From the NCBI GenBank assembly GCA_030141605.1, contig JAQGDQ010000268.1, positions 269,305 through 311,950 on the forward strand: 42,646 nucleotides of DNA, written 5' to 3'. The position numbers and the translations under genes were made by a program. This DNA is from Tubiluchus corallicola (lineage: Eukaryota > Priapulida > Priapulimorpha > Priapulimorphida > Tubiluchidae). The notes beneath the pieces are model-generated. The model was given only the letters and a program-made list of their open reading frames with translations, was not told the DNA's origin and did not search any database. Shown in pieces: positions 41,201 through 42,646 of this stretch. Each line of letters begins with the position of its first letter. Position 1 is the first letter of the stretch.

Positions 41201-41703
41201 CACAGATGTACCTGTACAGCTTTGGTTATTTTACACCTGATACAAACACGATGAAAAAACTGGCTTCACAGTACTTGATCACTGATGACCTTAGAATCAT
41301 TTTGGCTGACCTCGACCACACCTACAAGCTAGTATTGGATCCATGGCCGGGATGGGTTCATAAATCATTACAGACAAATGAAAAATTTTTGGCCCCAGAG
41401 TTCGACAAATACAAGGACTTGTACTGTGGCCGTAAAGATGATATCAAGTGCATTGATTCCATATCTCGACACCAGATACAGCAAGATATTTGGAAAGTTC
41501 CTTCAGTTCTGAATCATTTCCTTGGGAATCTGAAGTGCACAGGTTTGATACAAGAGAGACTGAAATTGCTAAAAGAGAAGTGTCAGCTGGATGCAGAGAG
41601 GACGCCAAACATGAAAGAAGTGTTGTCAACTTTGCTGTACACATTTAAAGATTTTTTTGGTGTAAAAGCTTATAATGAATCCATGAATCGTTTTGGGGAC
41701 TAA
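38133..41703 (+). CDS. POMK: Protein O-mannose kinase (POMK)-like, three recognised exons
   Basis: POMK is an ER-resident atypical kinase that phosphorylates O-mannose on the core trisaccharide of alpha-dystroglycan, allowing laminin-binding glycan extension. Three exons join with matching phases to about 374 residues; the family is about 350. Luminal Cys-rich part: C-x5-CRPGYF then [11 protein letters not shown], like the family's CPPGHF...WLSCEEL. Kinase part: glycine-loop region SGGRMKNFYKVKW; catalytic-loop equivalent [17 protein letters not shown]; metal-binding ADLD; APE; and [15 protein letters not shown], where relatives have IDIWKIP...FLLG. Many N-glycosylation sequons fit a luminal location. 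The N-terminal anchor exon is missing. Divergence from vertebrate POMK is high, but the ordered motifs make the assignment firm. Confidence 0.85.
38268..39178 (+). other. Intron of the POMK-like gene carrying an RT-derived tandem array
   Basis: About 0.9 kb, more than half of it a 134-bp tandem array on the opposite strand. The rest is AT-rich. Confidence 0.6.
38494..38970 (-). repeat. 134-bp tandem array made from a LINE reverse-transcriptase fragment
   Basis: About 3.6 copies; the landmark TTTAG recurs at 38499, 38633, 38767 and about 38900. Each unit encodes on the minus strand [19 protein letters not shown], then [16 protein letters not shown], the conserved reverse-transcriptase segment before the FADD box. 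Because 134 is not a multiple of three, the frame changes from unit to unit, though each boundary happens to read through ([13 protein letters not shown]). It is a satellite born from a retrotransposon piece, not a gene. Confidence 0.85.
39179..39360 (+). CDS. POMK: POMK-like exon: cysteine-rich region and glycine loop
   Basis: Encodes [45 protein letters not shown] and [11 protein letters not shown]. The spacing C-x-x-x-RPGYF and KC-x4-RCEE matches POMK proteins, and SGGRMK lies where they carry the altered nucleotide-binding loop. Acceptor TTTTTAG, donor GTAAGT; phase 1 in, phase 0 out. Confidence 0.85.
39600..39628. repeat. (TA)n microsatellite
   Basis: A short run of alternating TA interrupted once by C. 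Confidence 0.85.
39944..40338. mobile_element. Candidate hAT-like non-autonomous element with internal terminus copy
   Basis: The left edge CAGTGATGTTCTGATGCA and the inverted right edge CAGTGTTATTCCGATAGA are imperfect inverted repeats. A further edge-like copy, CAGTGTTGTTCCAAATCC, lies inside at 40201, so the piece may be two nested or joined copies. The interior is full of ACCGATA/TATCGAT and CCTCGAAA words. No clear 8-bp target duplication was seen. Confidence 0.5.
40894..41703 (+). CDS. POMK: POMK-like terminal exon: kinase domain
   Basis: A 269-codon exon beginning in phase 0 with [16 protein letters not shown] after TTTTTTATTGCAG and ending FGD-TAA. Key sites: Asp of TPDTN at 41239, ADLD at 41305-41316, APE at 41392-41400 and DIWK at 41485-41496. 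Helical blocks [20 protein letters not shown] and [20 protein letters not shown] fit the N- and C-lobes. The open frame extends upstream of the acceptor to 40852 only by chance. Confidence 0.9.
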   Translation, partial: FYKVKWNNYTIVVATMRNKSISWAQKSKVNHFWDDILHNYKLFPPNTRLVQLVGFCNKTRNLVLPYFPFLDTRNVEVVFNKLGLEEKEEAKIRLRMCIDYFMTQMYLYSFGYFTPDTNTMKKLASQYLITDDLRIILADLDHTYKLVLDPWPGWVHKSLQTNEKFLAPEFDKYKDLYCGRKDDIKCIDSISRHQIQQDIWKVPSVLNHFLGNLKCTGLIQERLKLLKEKCQLDAERTPNMKEVLSTLLYTFKDFFGVKAYNESMNRFGD

Positions 41704-41765
41704 TTAATTATTCGTTAATTAATTAATTAATTAATAATTAGTTTTTAATTATTATTACTACTAAT
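41704..41765. repeat. (TAAT)n microsatellite
   Basis: TTAATTAATTAAT repeats start directly after the stop codon, within the expected 3' untranslated region. Confidence 0.85.
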
Positions 41766-41889
41766 TAATGCCAAGCTGCTACATTTTAGTGATTCAATAA
41801 TTCGTTCCTTACATAGATAAACTTTTTGCAGCTTGTTGTGAAACAATCTAATGTGCGCTACAACTACACAAAACTTACCATAAAAGAGG

Positions 41890-42345
41890 ATGGCAAATGA
41901 CGCCTTTATGTGGTACATCATGGATTTACCTAAGAAAACTCAAATAAGTCCTATCTCTCAGGACGGTCAAGCCAACAACAAGATCAAATTTCAAGATTTC
42001 AAGACTCGGCTAGTAACTCCTCACAATATTATGCTTCAAACTGGGCATGCCAAGCCAACAACAAAGATCAAATTTCAAGATTTCAAGACTCACCAAGTAT
42101 CTTCTCACAGTATTATGCTTGAAACTGGGCATGCCAAGTTGGCAACAAAGATCAAATTTCAAGATTTCAAGACTCACCTAGTATCTTCTGACAGTATTAT
42201 GCTCCAAACTGGGCAAGCCAAGCCAACAACAAAGATCAAATTTCAAGATTGGAGGTTCCATTTCGCACGATTTTCGCTTGGAAAACTGCTGACGCAAAGC
42301 CATTGTTCTGACGTCATCCATTACACTCTGCTTATAACCTTATAA
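41890..42345 (+). CDS. Hypothetical open frame built on an 84-bp tandem repeat
   Basis: A 151-codon open frame from ATG. The N-terminal part (MANDAFMWYIMDLPKKTQIS) is followed by three 28-residue repeats starting KIKFQDFKT and a partial fourth, then a hydrophobic end (DVIHYTLLITL). No family recognised. Unit length is a multiple of three, which keeps the frame open, and most differences between units change the amino acid, so it may be a non-coding minisatellite in the POMK-like 3' untranslated region. Confidence 0.25.
   Translation: MANDAFMWYIMDLPKKTQISPISQDGQANNKIKFQDFKTRLVTPHNIMLQTGHAKPTTKIKFQDFKTHQVSSHSIMLETGHAKLATKIKFQDFKTHLVSSDSIMLQTGQAKPTTKIKFQDWRFHFARFSLGKLLTQSHCSDVIHYTLLITL
41980..42250. 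repeat. 84-bp tandem repeat, about 3.2 copies
   Basis: Units start at 41980, 42064, 42148 and 42232, each with AAGATCAAATTTCAAGATTT. The first 20 bases are identical in all four. Confidence 0.95.
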
Positions 42346-42461
42346 CTTTAATTCAGTAAAAGTTACTGGCTTTGCGTTATAAATGAGTACTATGTAGGAT
42401 GTTCGCGTATTTTTTATTATAAGTGTATTTATGTGCAAATCTTTTGCGGGGCCTTTGCTAG

Positions 42462-42646
42462 TCTTTTCATTATTAAATCATCGGTTTTCAACAACACGTG
42501 ATCAAGTTTCGGTAACTCTTTGATAATCAAAGATCAAAGTTTGATTGATTTCGCAATTTTATGAGGTGTTCAGAAAGAATCACCCTAAAGCAAGGTCATC
42601 AACATGAATTCTGTCTGTCGTCTTATCGCAGCTACAACTTAATGCT
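42462..42646 (+). repeat. Dispersed repeat, copy 2 (cut by window end)
   Basis: Direct-orientation relative of 34117-34315, starting TCTTTTCATTATTAAATCAT. It carries a short AATCAAAGATCAAAGTTTGATTGATT insertion-like difference in the middle. Confidence 0.7.

Noticed and set aside
1-42646. CRISPR arrays, bacterial operons, riboswitches or other prokaryotic systems
   Set aside because: Tandem repeats here have no regular unique spacers, genes are intron-split, and no ribosome binding sites or compact operons exist; the DNA is eukaryotic.

Overview
The window is eukaryotic nuclear DNA from an animal. Genes are split by many GT-AG introns, the base composition is AT-rich, microsatellites and decayed retrotransposons and DNA transposons are common, and the two recognisable host genes belong to animal families (alpha-2-macroglobulin/thioester proteins and protein O-mannose kinase). 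An invertebrate such as a sponge or cnidarian is plausible, but the sequence alone does not settle the phylum.

Positions 326-23542, minus strand: the 5' two thirds of a secreted alpha-2-macroglobulin/TEP/CD109-type protein. I can join 21 successive coding exons, from the signal peptide to the start of the CUB region, with every splice phase agreeing, giving about 896 residues. The thioester domain and the rest of the gene lie to the left of position 1. The most notable feature is in the bait region, the segment that proteases cut. Two neighbouring exons (4786-4951 and 4548-4737) both begin in phase 1 and end in phase 2. They share a conserved ending around FPETW but have unrelated, oppositely charged bait segments. 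Only 48 bases separate them, and using both would shift the frame. This is the architecture of mutually exclusive exons, so one gene would make two protease baits.

Positions 23543-38132: mostly non-coding. A CCAA-rich array lies just upstream of the macroglobulin gene. Further right are a broken Ty3/Gypsy-type element whose parts are in the order integrase, reverse transcriptase, RNase H (28.8-30.7 kb, minus), unexplained coding-like remnants (32.0-32.5 kb, minus), a LINE reverse-transcriptase fragment (33.3-33.6 kb, plus), GC-rich patches and a degenerate minisatellite (about 35.0 kb).

Positions 38133-41703, plus strand: a divergent protein O-mannose kinase (POMK-like) gene with three recognised exons; the first coding exon, expected to carry the membrane anchor, is not confidently located. 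Its first recognised intron contains a 134-bp tandem array made from a LINE reverse-transcriptase fragment (about 38.5-38.97 kb), and its second holds a small hAT-like repeat (39.9-40.3 kb). Downstream, 41890-42345 is an open frame built on an 84-bp (28-codon) tandem repeat. The window ends in a second copy of a dispersed repeat also seen at 34.1 kb.

The two host genes are not obviously functionally linked. Both proteins are expected to enter the secretory pathway: one as an extracellular protease trap or opsonin, the other as an ER kinase acting on glycans of dystroglycan-type proteins.
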